Assembly (NCBI GenBank): GCA_002917075.1
Contig: NTMA01000029.1
Coordinates: 2,810-66,809 of the forward strand
Direction of reading: 5' to 3'
Source: Hawksworthiomyces lignivorus
Lineage: Eukaryota; Ascomycota; Sordariomycetes; Ophiostomatales; Ophiostomataceae
DNA length: 64,000 nt
Shown here piece after piece: positions 23,093 to 35,303 of this stretch. The notes below the pieces were generated by a model. It saw only the letters and a list, made by a program, of their open reading frames with translations, made no database searches and was not told the DNA's origin. Made by a program: the position numbers and the translations under genes. Every line of letters begins with the position of its first letter. Within the stretch, counting starts at the first letter, position 1.

Positions 23093-26000
23093 AAAAATTC
23101 GAATTCCTATGCGTTAGATACACTGAAGGAGCAGCTCGTACAGCCGCTCTCACACTTCTACGAGCTAAAAGAATATATAAGGGGAAGGGTGGAGGGGGGT
23201 CAAAAGGGGGCAAGAAAAATAAAAACAAAAGGTTCGTCGAGTCGGTGAGTTCCTACTTCCTACAACGCTGTTCGCCAGCAAACGGTTAGCATTCATTCGC
23301 AGACATTTTTTTTGTAAGTTTTCTGCTCTCTATTCTGTCTGGTTGTCTCCTTTTTTCCCAACTGCAAGGGCAAAGACGGCTGCGCAAAAACGGGAACCAA
23401 TAAGTCAAGAAGATCTTGCTGCAGAGGGGGGTAGAGCACAGAACAGGATTGGGTTTTCCCTCTTAGCGGGTAAGATTTGATAGGAATAGACGTGAAAAGT
23501 TCCGTTCTATAGGAGGAATCAGGGAGGCGAAAATGGGTGGGAGGGAAACGAAGACGAGAGGACAGAGGGAAGTGCTATAGAGTTGCGTTGTGTGACACAC
23601 CTGTGGCTCAGAAAACGACAGTGAGTGCCGCTGCTGGTTGAGGCAAAGGATGGGGCGGCCCTACCAAGCAGCGGGCGTAAGAAACCCGAGCGGTGAACAA
23701 AACGAGCGAGAAAAGAGGGGGGTGTGAAGTAAAATTATGAGGAAATTATGTAGGAAAAGGGAAGGGAAAAGGAGCAGGCTTCCAGCGAGGAGGGAAACGC
23801 GGCTCGTGAGATATCAACATCGACAATCGCAGGAATAGGCGGGAGAAAGAGGGTGGGAGAGAAGAGTACAGACAAAATAGGAAAAGGAAAGTAAGAGAGA
23901 GAGAGAAGGGCAGAAGTGAGGGAAGAAAAGGGAATAAGAGGATTGGACGGGACTGAGGTGAAGAGTGTGGGTTGCATTGGAAGACCAGAGATGTGAGAGT
24001 TTGGAGACAGAAAGAGAATCGGATTCATACGTACACTGTTGAATGTGTGTCGAAGACCTTGAATTTCTGTCTTCTCGATTCCTGTCCTTGCTTTCTCCTG
24101 ATTTGCTTCAACCGTTCTACCTTACTGCTCTTCGTCTCGTCTCTCTGAAGGAGGGCCGGAATAGAATCGCAGAAAAAAAGAAGGACAAAAAATAAAGCAA
24201 AATAAAGCAACAAATAATGCGGGCCAAAAGATGGCGAAACTGCAGCGCGGGTCGAGCGCTGTAGCCGTCGGCTAGGGTGTATGTATGTATGGACTCTTGC
24301 AGGGTCTCTCTATCGACAAGAGAGAGGGACAGGATAAAAAACAGAAGCAGAGCGATAGCGTGGTGGATAGATGTTGGACTGATATGCGTCCGTCTGCATG
24401 CGTGTGTACGAATACTTCGTAGCGCTGTAGTATTTCGCCCAGCTCAACATTCGCCTAATAGTTTTCGTCTGGTTGTTTTCGCGCCGACTCCGTTCGGCGC
24501 TCTCGCGTTTCGTCTATTCGCAGATTCGTTCGTTTGTTTCCCCAGCTGGGAGATACGCAGGGGAGGGAAACAAAAGGAAAAAAAGAAGAAAATGAGAGAG
24601 AGAAAGGAAGAGAAAGGGAAGGGAAAAAAGGGAGAGAAAAAAAACAACAAGAAAATAGAGGAGAAACACAGAAAGTGCGACGACGCTTTGATGGGAAGGG
24701 GAAACTGGGGGATGGCTGGGAGTGCTGGGAGTGGCCCGCGATTGGCAGGCAATTGGCCGTTTCTTGGCTGTTCTTCTTTTCTCTTACCTTTCCCTTTCTG
24801 CCTCTCTCGTGGGACTTTGACTGGGGTGTCCCAACCAGCCCACTCACCGTGGGAGTGTGATGGGACTGGTGATGGGGCCAGCCGTAGCCGTAGTAATACG
24901 GTGCAGTACGATACGATAGATAGCCCTTTTCCTGGCACTTGTCAGTTCACACCCTCCCTGACTGGTCTCATCTAAGACACAGCCTTGAAAATGGTATGTC
25001 GGATGACCAGACAGGCTCTCCGGCCATGGCAATGGCAAGATCGTCCATTGCGGTTCTATTTCTCCCTCTATCCTCTCCCTCATGTCCCCCCTTTACAAAA
25101 TGTGCTGCCCGGCAGCTTTTGCTTCTCGCTCTAGCCTTCCTTAGAACGGAGACAACCGCTCCCTCTTTGCATCCTAGTCTGCGTCCCTCCCCCAGCTGAA
25201 TGTCGGTGCCAGGAGGCAATCAGCAGCTCCAAAAAGACAACGAGAACCTCGCGAGTAGTGCGCTCGGTTTTCCCCTTGCGCCAGCTTGATCTGGGGATCG
25301 CGGCCATTGGACGAATGGCGCCCTGAAACGGCGACCTACGGGCTACCTCAGATTATTGCGCACTCGTGTTCTTCGATATTACCGGCGCACGCGGCTCTAG
25401 GTGTTTAATTGCATCTATACAGTTTTGCCTCATCTCGTTATTGCAATCATCTGGGTAAAGAGAGCTGATGCGACGTCCTTTGTTTCTTGCTTTCTCTCCT
25501 TGATATCTTTATTTAGTTCTTTGGCCTTTTGTGTCCTTTCTTTGCGCTTTCTTCTTTTACTTTTTCTTCTTTTTTTGCAACTGATCTGTGGGAAAAAATT
25601 GTTTCAATTTTTCAGTCTTTTCTGTGCATCACCCCTCTCTTTTTCCCTGGACGACGTAATTTTCCAGTTGCCAGTCCCCTCACCAAGCCCTGAATTCCAC
25701 CCCCTAGTCTTGCCCTCATTCCTTTGCTGGGACACCTGTTTAATGTCTGTGCTGAGAAAGGAAGTCGACAAGACCTCAACAGGCCATATTTAATTACACG
25801 TGTTGTGCCGTACAGTGGTACTCATTAAAAGTGGCCAGAAAATAGAGAGAGGTTTCCATTTTACTAGAAAATTCGGTGGCAGGGGGACGACTGCCGCAGC
25901 CGAGGATTGTCAGGGAAAACCCGCTTTAGGCGACCCCAAGGGGCTGAAACGCGATCCTCCCGAGCTGTTTGACGGGTGCTCCGTAAATCTGGCTGTGAGA

Positions 26001-26099
26001 AGACTCTCTCAGGAAATAATAAAAAAAAGAAATCTTTTTTTCCCCTCCCGTTGTTCTATTTCTGACCGCCTCCTCAAAGTCCTGGGGAGAAGAGAGCGG

Positions 26100-26115
26100 T
26101 ACGGAGTACGGAGTA
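26100..26115. repeat. Overlapping TACGGAGTA motif pair
   Basis: Two overlapping copies of tacggagta. Further copies, on either strand, lie at 28969-28977, 56118-56126 and 56922-56930, with near-copies at about 30351-30364, 55465-55472, 55559-55567 and 57369-57377. All are intergenic. Confidence 0.75.
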
Positions 26116-29100
26116 GTGGCGTTTGCATTGGCAGAACGCGCTCAAAGGTCGCGTTCATTTCGCGTCAATATCGAGAAGAGAAATAAGCGGTATGCATGAG
26201 ATGACAGCGCAAAAAAATAAAATATGCTTAGAAGCGAAAAATCAGACCAGTGTCCGGGACGGGTCGCGCAGCGATTTGCACGCGGTATCGTTTCTACGTC
26301 GTAAACTATGTCGCCCCAGAACAGTGTCTTCCTTTCTTCAGACCTCCCCTTGTATTGGTTGCTGTGTGCTCAACTTGTCGCCACAGTAATTTGTACTAGT
26401 ACTCTGCATACTGAAAAATAAGCCCTCAATGCACCGTACTAAATCTACCTAGTAGAATACGCAGTGAGTGAACTGCTTGAAATCATGCATAAAACGGCAA
26501 TTAAAAACAGCAGCCTTCCATGCTGGACATGCTTGACCACCTAGCTCTCTTCAGTTTTCTTTGGTCAAAGATACTCTGCAATACTTGCGTATTCGCCTGC
26601 GGCTTTCATTTTAGGTAAATGGGCGGCGAAGGGCTCTGCTATTGAGAAATGGCGTCCCTACAACGAAGAAGGCTTGCTTCGTAGGAGCCCTGATTTGCCG
26701 TTTACAAGCACTCGGGGCTCTCAGATCTACGGCGTGTCTGCCTGTCTCCGCACAGATCGGTCGTACGTCTTGCCCACTACCAAGCTGCGCGTCACTGTTC
26801 TCTGCGTGTACAATGGAGCTGCCGCCGGAGCGACAGCCGACGGGCGGGCAGCTCGACTTAGATAAAGCTCAAGAGCAGGGCGAAGCGCGCCAGCCCAACA
26901 AGCCGGTCGGCAGGAAGCAGTGAGGGTGCAGATTGCGTCTCGCCGCCTAAGACCGGGATGGACACGCATCCGTACGGGTCCCATGCCTGCGGCGCCAGGT
27001 TGCCAAGATCAATGGTCTCTGGCAGATCGGAATGCTTGTAAAAATACGTTCTTATACACAGCGCCAATTCATGCTCGCTGACGGCAGGGCTACGTAGACC
27101 TTCAAATGGCCACACAACCGATGTCTTTCCCTCGGGCGCGTGCCTTATACACAATGTGGACCTTGCCTACGTGATGGCCCAATTGAGAGGGCAAAGACAA
27201 GACCACGACAGCGAGACCGTGAGCACAATCGCAGTGGGCGGTGAGGGCAGGATCAAGATGCAGTCATCATGGCCAAAGAGTCTGCCTTCCAGGCATATCC
27301 TCTCAGCCAAGCCAACCACGGCGAAGAGCCGTTTTGTCAACATCGTCGCCGGTTGCAACGCGACTCGCGGGCCCCGGCCAATCGCCAATTTGATGTAGGT
27401 ACGCCCTCCCCTTCCAGCGCCTGCGACTCCTTTGCCGCATGTCGCCCCGTTCTCATCTTGGCGTATCGATACATGGCCCCTTCGCTGGGCAGCCATGCGC
27501 CGTTAGTGGTGACCGCCTGTAACTCGTACATGTGGGCTTCCTACGTGGTACTTTTCGTGGCTTTTGGCGGTCGCTAAAATAGTGGACCTTCCCGCGCTAC
27601 AGGCCGTCTGCCCAGTGCCATCTGCACTCTGTGCAGCCATCCAGCTGCAATCTGCACCATTACTGCAGAGTGATGCACCATGATGCGGCTTTGCTGCTGC
27701 TGCATGATGCACGAGCAATTTGGCGTGCTGCGGCCTGTGCTGGTCTGGCCTTGTCGCTGCTTTTGCCAAGCAGATGCTGCCGTACTACGAAATCCGCGCA
27801 AACAAACTCACGGCTAGAAGCCCGCAGTCAAATTTGCTTATGCTTAACAATTAAAGTATGTGACTTTCCTGCAGACACAGAGCAGACAAACAAATTCGCA
27901 CACGCTCACACAATCTGGCTAACCCCTACGTTATTGGTCCCTGGGAAAGAGTAGTTCATTCTACAGGCAGACCAGACAGAAGACACAACGGCTCAGATAG
28001 GTTCCTCAGAACTCACGTGCAAGACAGAAGACGCCGAACACCTTGGCCCAGTCTGCTCCGACACGAGATCCACGCCCATCGGCGTCAGGTACACTTGCAT
28101 TCCTCCTCTTTTCCGCGGGGTGCCACCGAGAGTCCCGACGCTCAAGCTGCCAGACATTTTGCTTCGCAAGTGTTCTCCAAGTGCCTATTTGCGGATTAAT
28201 TTTCACTATATTCGGACGCACTTATGACACGCTGTCTCTCCAGAGAGGCGTTTAGTACTGATGCATCCCGTCTCTTGCGCATACGACGAACGGCCGTGCC
28301 CCATAGTCTAGCAGTCCACTCTCCCCCGCTGATGAGGGAAAAACAAAAGAGAAGGAGTGGCTACAGCTCCAAGCACAGCACCCCTCCAATTTTTCCCTGT
28401 AGTCCCGCTTCTGTAGCCGTCATGCATCGTCCCGTGTAAAAAGGAGTCTTTTGTACTTTCACATCCTGCTGGCTACCTGAAACGGGCATAGCGCCGCACT
28501 CACCGCCTTATCATGAGCGCCCATCGTCGGCTACTGGAGCAAAGTAAACAAACCAGGCAACAGAAAAGAAACGAGCGGGGTGAAAAGCAGAGCAAGGGTA
28601 ACGTGACGCTGCAGCGAAAAAGTTTTCCAGAAGACAGCACAGAGAAAAAAACACTGACTTGGCACAATCAAATTGTGACAATTGCCGCCTCGTTCTCCTC
28701 CTTTGGTCCAGTGCTCCTCGGTGCTCCTCGCAACTCCTCGTCGTCATTGTTGTCATTGCCTAGAGGTGCCTTTGTTGTCGCTCCTGATGGATTAGGGGTC
28801 CTTTCCCGCAACATGCGCTGAACGTAATTGGGACGTGCTGTTCAATGCTATTCACCGGTTACCACTTTTCACTGCCTTCACTGCCTAGACTGTGATGAAG
28901 GAGGACTTTTCCTCTATGCGCTTCATAGGCGGCTCTCAGACATAATGTGTCTTCAATGGCTCTCGTATTACTCCGTATTTTAGTAAGGTGGAAATTGGGA
29001 CGGCGCCGTTGTAGAGGATGCTCGGAAGAATACAGCACAATGACTCGTGGCAGTCGGGCAGAGGCCGGTAGGTAAGCCATGGCGAAGAAAATAGCGACTT

Positions 29101-31008
29101 TGGAATCATACGTACAACAGTTGACCTAGATTCTCCGAGAGGGTCCAGTATTTGCGTATGTACGCAGGATACGAAACAATTGACACGCTGGCACGACAAC
29201 GTCTCGCTTCTCAGTGTATCAAAATGGAATCCATCTGCAGCTGGCCACTTTCATTGGGCTCCAGAGAAAAGAGAAAGCAGCCTCTTAAGCATATTACTTT
29301 GAGCAGCCACTTCTTCAGCATGTCTGACTAAGAGAATGTCCGAGGTACAGGCACGTGCAAGTGTCCTCCTCAACGGGATTACCGCAGCGACTGTTTCTAT
29401 CAAGGTTCCATCCAAGCTTTGATATTTATAGATAAGTATTCTATGTGTGAATGAGTGTGAGTGTGAGTGTGGGCTTATGTGCGCAGTCTATCTTCCCGAG
29501 AGATGGCAGATAGTTGTCCCGGACCGGGCATCCACCGAAAATGGCAACTACCCGTATTAGAGATGCGCTTTGCCGTTCCCGAGTCTGTCGTATTCTATCA
29601 AATGAAGGCCAAGGGCTGACACCCATCATCGCTGCGGCTTAAAACCCAAAAAGAAGGATAGTGGGCAGTTGGCCTGGCCTAGAAGGAAATTAAACGATGG
29701 CATTGAGCACAAGTGTTGGACCGAATGCTCTGCTGGGCGGAACTATCGATGAAAAGGGTTTAAAAAAAGGTGCAACTAATTCAACCGTGCCCGGATGCAG
29801 AGGATGGAATTGCTCGTACAAGCAAATTAAAGATATTCAGGGCGAAGTAGCACCGCCGCCAAGGGACGGAATGATTCCAACAACACAAGGGCAAGAATAG
29901 ATCAGACGAGAGGGTCAGGTTCTTCTAACAAAGAAAGAGGTTCACGGTGCTGCCGAATCTGACAATCAGATCTACGATGAGAAACGGGCAGTTAATAGGG
30001 CTTAAGCCGTAAGGCGTGCGGTAGTAAGATGCACAGCCACTGTCAGGGTCACGTGTAATTACGATGATCGAAATCTCGCCGGTCCGAGCTGGTGCTTCGT
30101 TTGCTTAATTGGGCTGTGGACAGGGCGCCATAGCTTACCGAAACAGAAGGGGACTGGCCTAAATTTAGATTCTGGCTGTTTTGGGACCGCTCCGACGCAA
30201 GCCACCGGCAAACCGTTTCATCGTAGGGGGGGCTTACATACAGTGTGGGAAGCGGGGGGGCCATAGGGTCAGAAAGGAAGAGAGCTGAGCGAGTGACGGC
30301 GCGAGATCGCTTGTTTGGGTTTATTGCCATATTGCTCCATCCAATACTCCATACGGACTCCGTACACTTTAGAATCTTGTTCCTCTCTTTGTCGTAGCGT
30401 CGCAGTGTGGTGGGAAACGGGATAGTGTTTCGTTTCGGCTTTTTGTATTTCTTCCTGCTGGATCCCTGGGGCTGCAAATAGACGACACGCGCCTTCGGAT
30501 AGTAGCAGTCAACATCTCAAACAGTTGCTGTGGGAAGACGAGTTGGCCCCCTTTTTTCCTCTTCCCCTTGTTGGCGAGTTTTGTTTGTTGTGCCCTACAC
30601 GAACGGAACATAAAGAAACGTGGAAACCCACTGCGACCCAGGAAACACCGAGGCGGGTCGTTCTGCCGAAACAAGCTCAAGGGCATCTCAGCTCGCGATA
30701 CTCTGTGAAGACGAGCATAAGAGCAATGCCACCGCCATTACTCAACCTGCTCTAGCGTCTTGTCTTTCTCTTCGCCCCTTGTTCTCATTTCTATTACGTT
30801 CTCCGTCGCATCCATTATATCTTTTGCGCAACTCTTCTTTTTTTTTCTTTTTTCTTTTCTTTTTCTCGGACATACATTTTGCTGCCAAGAGTTTGTGGCG
30901 CATCGCGAAAATACTACGAGACTCACACTTACACGACACGACAGGTCACGCCAAGGCGGGCGGCCTTTATGCAGTCAGAGAAAATAAAAGAACAGTAACC
31001 AAACAAAG

Positions 31009-31070
31009 ATCTTCGCTCTCTCGCTCTCTTTCTCCTCCTCCTTCCCTCCTTCCTTCCTCCCCTTCCTCTC
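31009..31070 (+). promoter_or_regulatory. CT-rich tract before the DUF7053-like gene
   Basis: An almost pure pyrimidine stretch ends six bases before the ATG. Such tracts commonly flank transcription starts in filamentous fungi; assignment to this gene is inferred from position. Confidence 0.5.
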
Positions 31071-31076
31071 GGCAAG

Positions 31077-31844
31077 ATGCCCTCGCTCTCTTTCACGCTG
31101 GCATTCCCGCTGCCAGCGGACCTGGATCCGAACCGCGTCGTGGAGGCGCTGCAGCGCTACGAGCCGCTGATCACGCCGAACCCGTACCTGGTGTCGTACC
31201 GGCGGCGCCCCGTCGACGTGGCCGAGATCGTCGACGACGCCTTCTTCCGCGAGGACGGCCAGCAGCTGGCCGCGTTCGAGGTCGTCGACCGCATCGTGCT
31301 GGTGCCGGGGCTCGCCACTAAGCAGGTCGTCATCCCCTGCGTCATGCAGCGCTTCGACGGCGGCGTGCGCTGTCGCAGCCTGGCCGCCGGTGGTGTCCGC
31401 GTCTGGAGCACCTGGCGCGTGCTGCCCGCCGGGTCGGCCGCCCACCTGCTCGTCACCGGCAAGGAGGCCGCCGAGAAGAATAGCCGCCGCAGCGGCAGCC
31501 ACAGCCGCACCGAGAGCCGCAGCAGCCGCCGCCGCAACCACAGCCACAGCCCTAGCCAGAGCCCCGGCCAGCCGCCAGATTTTGACGCCGCCGCCGCCCT
31601 GTCTCTCACTACCCCGCCCGAGACCCCGCCAAAGGACGACGTCTACAGCGGCGGCGCGCGCGCCACCGCCTCCATCAGCGCTACGACACCTGGCGGGTTC
31701 GAGCTCGTCGAGGAGGCCCGCGTAGAGTGCGGCGCCCTGGTCAAGCCCTTTGTGGGCCGCAGCTTCCAGAACGCCCACTTGGAGATCCTGCGCAAGGTGG
31801 TCGACCAGATCCTGTTAGAGGAGGGTAGGACACGTTGGGCATGA
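31077..31844 (+). CDS. DUF7053-like (SRPBCC-type) protein
   Basis: An intronless 255-residue protein with a strong start context (CAAGATGCC). The N-terminal half (LSFTLAFPLPADLDPNRVVEAL, ITPNPYLVSYRR, the FEVVDRIVLVPG region, RCRSLAAGGVRVWSTWRV) resembles fungal DUF7053 proteins, which look like polyketide-cyclase/START-like folds of unknown function. Between about 140 and 190 there is a disordered Ser/Arg/His-rich insert, then a conserved end, FVGRSFQNAHLEILRKVVDQIL. No signal peptide or membrane segment. It converges on the CaaX oxidoreductase gene. The family assignment is from memory of the pattern and is moderate. Confidence 0.75.
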   Translation: MPSLSFTLAFPLPADLDPNRVVEALQRYEPLITPNPYLVSYRRRPVDVAEIVDDAFFREDGQQLAAFEVVDRIVLVPGLATKQVVIPCVMQRFDGGVRCRSLAAGGVRVWSTWRVLPAGSAAHLLVTGKEAAEKNSRRSGSHSRTESRSSRRRNHSHSPSQSPGQPPDFDAAAALSLTTPPETPPKDDVYSGGARATASISATTPGGFELVEEARVECGALVKPFVGRSFQNAHLEILRKVVDQILLEEGRTRWA

Positions 31845-32163
31845 AATAAAAAAAGGCAAAGGGCGTTGGGAAGGGCATTGGATGTTCACGAAAGAGTGGT
31901 ACTATATTTCTATTTTCTGTGGATGGGAAATGTTCTTCTGGGTTTAATTTCTTTAGTTTTTCACGATCATACCACGAAGCGAGCCTTTTTGTTTGATGTT
32001 TTCATACTTGTATACTCTGGGGTTGATTATTACTACTGTCTGGGGGATATCTATTCGCGAAGAGAAAAAAAAAGCCATCCATCTTCATATGCTGCTCGCC
32101 TTACCACATCTCTTGTTTTTAAAGTGTCTCTTGTCTCATCTAGATCGTCTTGCTGGGGAGTGA
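31845..32163. other. Convergent 3' flanks
   Basis: About 320 bp between two convergent stop codons. T-rich, consistent with polyadenylation regions of both genes. No gene is seen. Confidence 0.5.
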
Positions 32164-33565
32164 TCACATGACGCAGCAGCTGCTACAGAATCGGCTCTTT
32201 TTGGGCGCCTCGGCCGCCGGCGCGGCCGCACCGTTGGTGGTGCCATTTGCGGCAGCGGTGGTGGCGGTGGTGTCCTCTGTGGGCTTGGCCGCCGGCTCGC
32301 CGATCGTGTACACGAGCTTGCCGCCGCTGACCTTGTCCTGCTTGAGCTCCTGCAGGCCGACCAGCACGCCCTCGAGCCCGGCGCCGCCGCGGTTGACAAA
32401 GGCGCGCACGGGCTTGAGCTTGCCGTCGCGGACGAGGCCGCCGACCAGGACCCAGAAGCGGCGCGCAAACTCGAGGTCCTCGGGCTTGGCCGGGAACGGC
32501 ATGTACTTCTCAAAAGGCTCGCCAAAGGCCGTGTAGTACAGCGTGAAGCCCGTGTCGATGCGCGGGTCCACCGCCTGCAGCACGCTGTCGTCCAACGGGA
32601 GCAGGCTGCGGTAGTGCAGGCTGCCTGGGCCCTCGGCCGCGTCGGCTGGCGCCAACGCCAGCGCCTTGGCGCACAGCTCTGCCGTCTCCTTGCTAGCCAC
32701 GCAGTCCCAGGCCAGGCGCAGCGCCGGGCCGCCGGCCACGGCCGCCTTGATGGCCGCCACCGCCGCATCGGCGTCGTGATAGTCGATGACCTCGTCGGCG
32801 CCCAGCGACTTGAGCAGCTCGGCGTGCTTGGGCGAGGCTGTCGTCAGCACGCGGTAGCCCGACAGCTTGGCGAACTGGATGCCCAGCTGGCCCGTGGCCG
32901 TCGCGCCACCGTAAATCAAGATCGGCTCGGGTGTTTTCAGGGGGTCGTCCGGCAGGTTCAGCTTCAGCGCTTGATACAATCCTTGGCCCTATGCGAGAGT
33001 GTCGAATTAGACGTGAGGGTTTTTTTCTTCTTCACTTTCTATTTTTTTTAGTCATTGTGGTAGAAATGTAGGACATACCACTGTCGTTGTGCCAAGACCG
33101 AGCGTGGCCGCATCCGTGTCGGACCACGAGTCGGGAATCTTGAAGGCAATGTCTGCCTTGACTAGAATGTACTCGGCAAATGTGCCATCCTCGTGCTGCG
33201 ACTGGTTTCTACAAAAGAAAAGTTAGAAGGGCAAGACGGAGCAGGGAACGTATTGTGTTGTTTTGCTGCACCTACGCCCCATGAGCGCCGCCGGCGATGC
33301 GGTCGCCCGGCTTGAATGATGTCACGCCATCGCCAACTGCCACAACGACGCCGGCGTAGTCGCAGCCGACGCGCGAGCCAACCGGGTTGCCGCCCATCAA
33401 GAAGTCACCATGCTTCCAGTCGGTGGGGTTCAAGGCAACGGCCGTAGTGCGGACAAGGACATAACCTTCTCGCAGACTGGGAGTCGGGACACCATCTTCG
33501 ATAACGATCTCGCCTTTAGCCCGGATAACGACGGCGCGTGTGCTAGTGGGTGCGGGAGAAGTCAT
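32164..33565 (-). CDS. MDR-family (toxD-like) oxidoreductase with CaaX tail
   Basis: A 414-residue protein from three exons: 33565-33276, 33208-33079 and 32988-32164; phases 2 and 0 close exactly. The GroES-like part shows [25 protein letters not shown] and [14 protein letters not shown]. The Rossmann part shows [17 protein letters not shown] and [11 protein letters not shown], as in fungal trans-enoyl reductases and zinc-type oxidoreductases. Catalytic-zinc cysteines are absent, so a zinc-independent NADPH enoyl reductase or quinone reductase is likely. The usual family end (GGKLVYTI) is followed by about 35 extra residues: a Thr/Ala/Asn linker and [12 protein letters not shown], a Ras-like tail with upstream basic residues, extra cysteines and a CaaX box (CCVM) suggesting farnesylation. 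Membrane attachment is inferred. No PKS is adjacent; the nearest is 6.6 kb away beyond crz1. Confidence 0.88.
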
Positions 33566-35303
33566 TTTTAGGGAATTGTGAACTATTGAGAAGATTTGGG
33601 GGAGGTAGAGAGTTGGAAGAATTGGACAGCGGATTATGAAGCTCAATTTACAATGACGTAGCCCAGTTACCTTGGAGAGAGGTGAAAACAGGTATGGGTA
33701 TAGACGAGGAGGAGGAAGAACCAAAGGATAGCACCTGTGGGATACAGAAAAAGAGCAGGACGGGAAAGCTAGATGGATCGAGCTCTCTGGTAGCTATCTC
33801 GAGCATATATAAACTAATTGGAAAAGTGTTTGATCCGCCCTTTTTGCGCGTCTGTCCAGTACGTGTCTCAGTCTTACGAAATTTTGTTCCACCACTGCTG
33901 GTCCATGCCGTTTTCTGTCTCGTTTGTTTGACCTCGTCTAGCTGCCGTGCTATACGATTAGCAAGCACGGTTACGCTTGGCTCGCAAGCCACTGGTACTC
34001 GGCCCCGTTCTCATTATTGCAGATCTATGGAATGGGGCGAGAAGAAGCTCCTAGAAGTATTTTGCTTCCATCTACTTTACCCGCCCTGCCTGCGGAGTAT
34101 ATGGAGTACCTTCTCTTTCGATGTGTCTGACGCATTAATCAAAGCTAGCGTCTCCGAAAATTTATAAGCTCGTGCACTAACAAGGAAACGGTTGCGGATG
34201 ACCGATTTATCATGAAATTTATTCCTAGCCAACTCCATTAGCTTGAGCGAGAGTGGTCTTGGTGTCACCATAGGATCAGCCAGCATGTTTCCCTGGATTG
34301 CTACTGAGTTGACCTTGTCTTTTTTCAGCACCCAGAGAGACAATAATATCATGACGTTGATTACAAAGAAGGGGGTTCGGGAGAAAGGTCAATGCTCCGT
34401 TACCTTGTCGTCAGCGAGACGCAGCGCAATGGAACTGACAAATGGCCAGGCCCTCTGCCAATTTCCTCGGTTGCTAAGCAGTAACTCCGCAAGCTATTAC
34501 GCTTAAGCGTTCGCTTGTTAGGTTGCATTGCTCCGACAGGGCCATCTCCCGGATTGTTGAAACCGAAACGCCTGCTCTTTTTTGCAGCCGCGACATATTC
34601 AATTTGGCAACGTTCGTGCAATCGGTTGCTGTGGGGTGATTTCATTCGCGGTGCGGTTCGCAGCAACGGGCTATAGCAAAATAACGAGAATAACAATGCT
34701 AAACCGGGTGGTTACATGTTCGTCCAAGTTAATAATGTGTGGGTGGATTGGGCACAGGATGAAAAATAATAAAAAATAAAAGCGATCTTGGTATCTATGG
34801 CAATGACGCGCACGTTCTATAGGAGACAAAAGCCAAAGGCGAAAACGTTATCAAGTTCCTTAGCCAGACGTAAATCTCAAGACATGACGGTCATGGACTG
34901 GAAAAACGAAACACGGCTGCGAACCTTTTGACATGAAACGAAATTTCCAAGATCAATAAATCGGATAAAAAAAAAAATGAAGAAGCAAGCCCTCGGCATA
35001 GTCCAAAAACAAAAATAGCACAATGTCCCAAAACAGGCGGAGGTTGAGAAAGGCATAAAGAAAAGCATCCAAAGTAAGCATCCAAAGCCACGAAGCCCTA
35101 GAACAAACACTTGTACCAGAAAATAAGAAGTCTATACATTGCATGTCTGGGCGGCGCCCCGAGACAACAGAAGCGCACATGCGCGATAATAACCAAAAGA
35201 AAACCCGGCGAGTCATCATATATGTTGTAAACATCAAGTGTCATAAAAAAACAGCAGTCACTGAGAAAAAGAATTCAGGCAGGGGAGGGGAGGCTGCAAC
35301 ATC
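33566..35303. other. Intergenic, no gene recognised
   Basis: Promoter of the CaaX oxidoreductase and 3' flank of crz1. Only short, domain-less frames. AT-rich between about 34670 and 35100. Confidence 0.5.
33806..33821 (-). promoter_or_regulatory. Candidate TATA and CCAAT boxes of the CaaX oxidoreductase
   Basis: Read on the minus strand, CCAAT is followed five bases later by TATATA, about 240 bp upstream of the start codon. Position and spacing suggest a core promoter with a long leader; not proven. Confidence 0.35.

Larger units (their letters stand above)
22842..31076. other. 8-kb gene-poor region
   Basis: No gene can be supported. It holds a GTC microsatellite, purine-rich tracts (about 23500-23990 and 24560-24670), pyrimidine-rich tracts (25490-25650) and several copies of a TACGGAGTA-type motif. 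Open frames of up to about 230 codons are compositional and lack domains, splice signals or codon bias. Part of the left end is probably promoter and 5' UTR of the giant repeat-protein gene. Long non-coding RNAs cannot be judged from sequence. Confidence 0.45.

Noticed and set aside
24277..24975. A 232-codon plus-strand frame in the gene desert
   Set aside because: It is largely a purine tract translated as KEKKK; no domain, no splice context and weak start.
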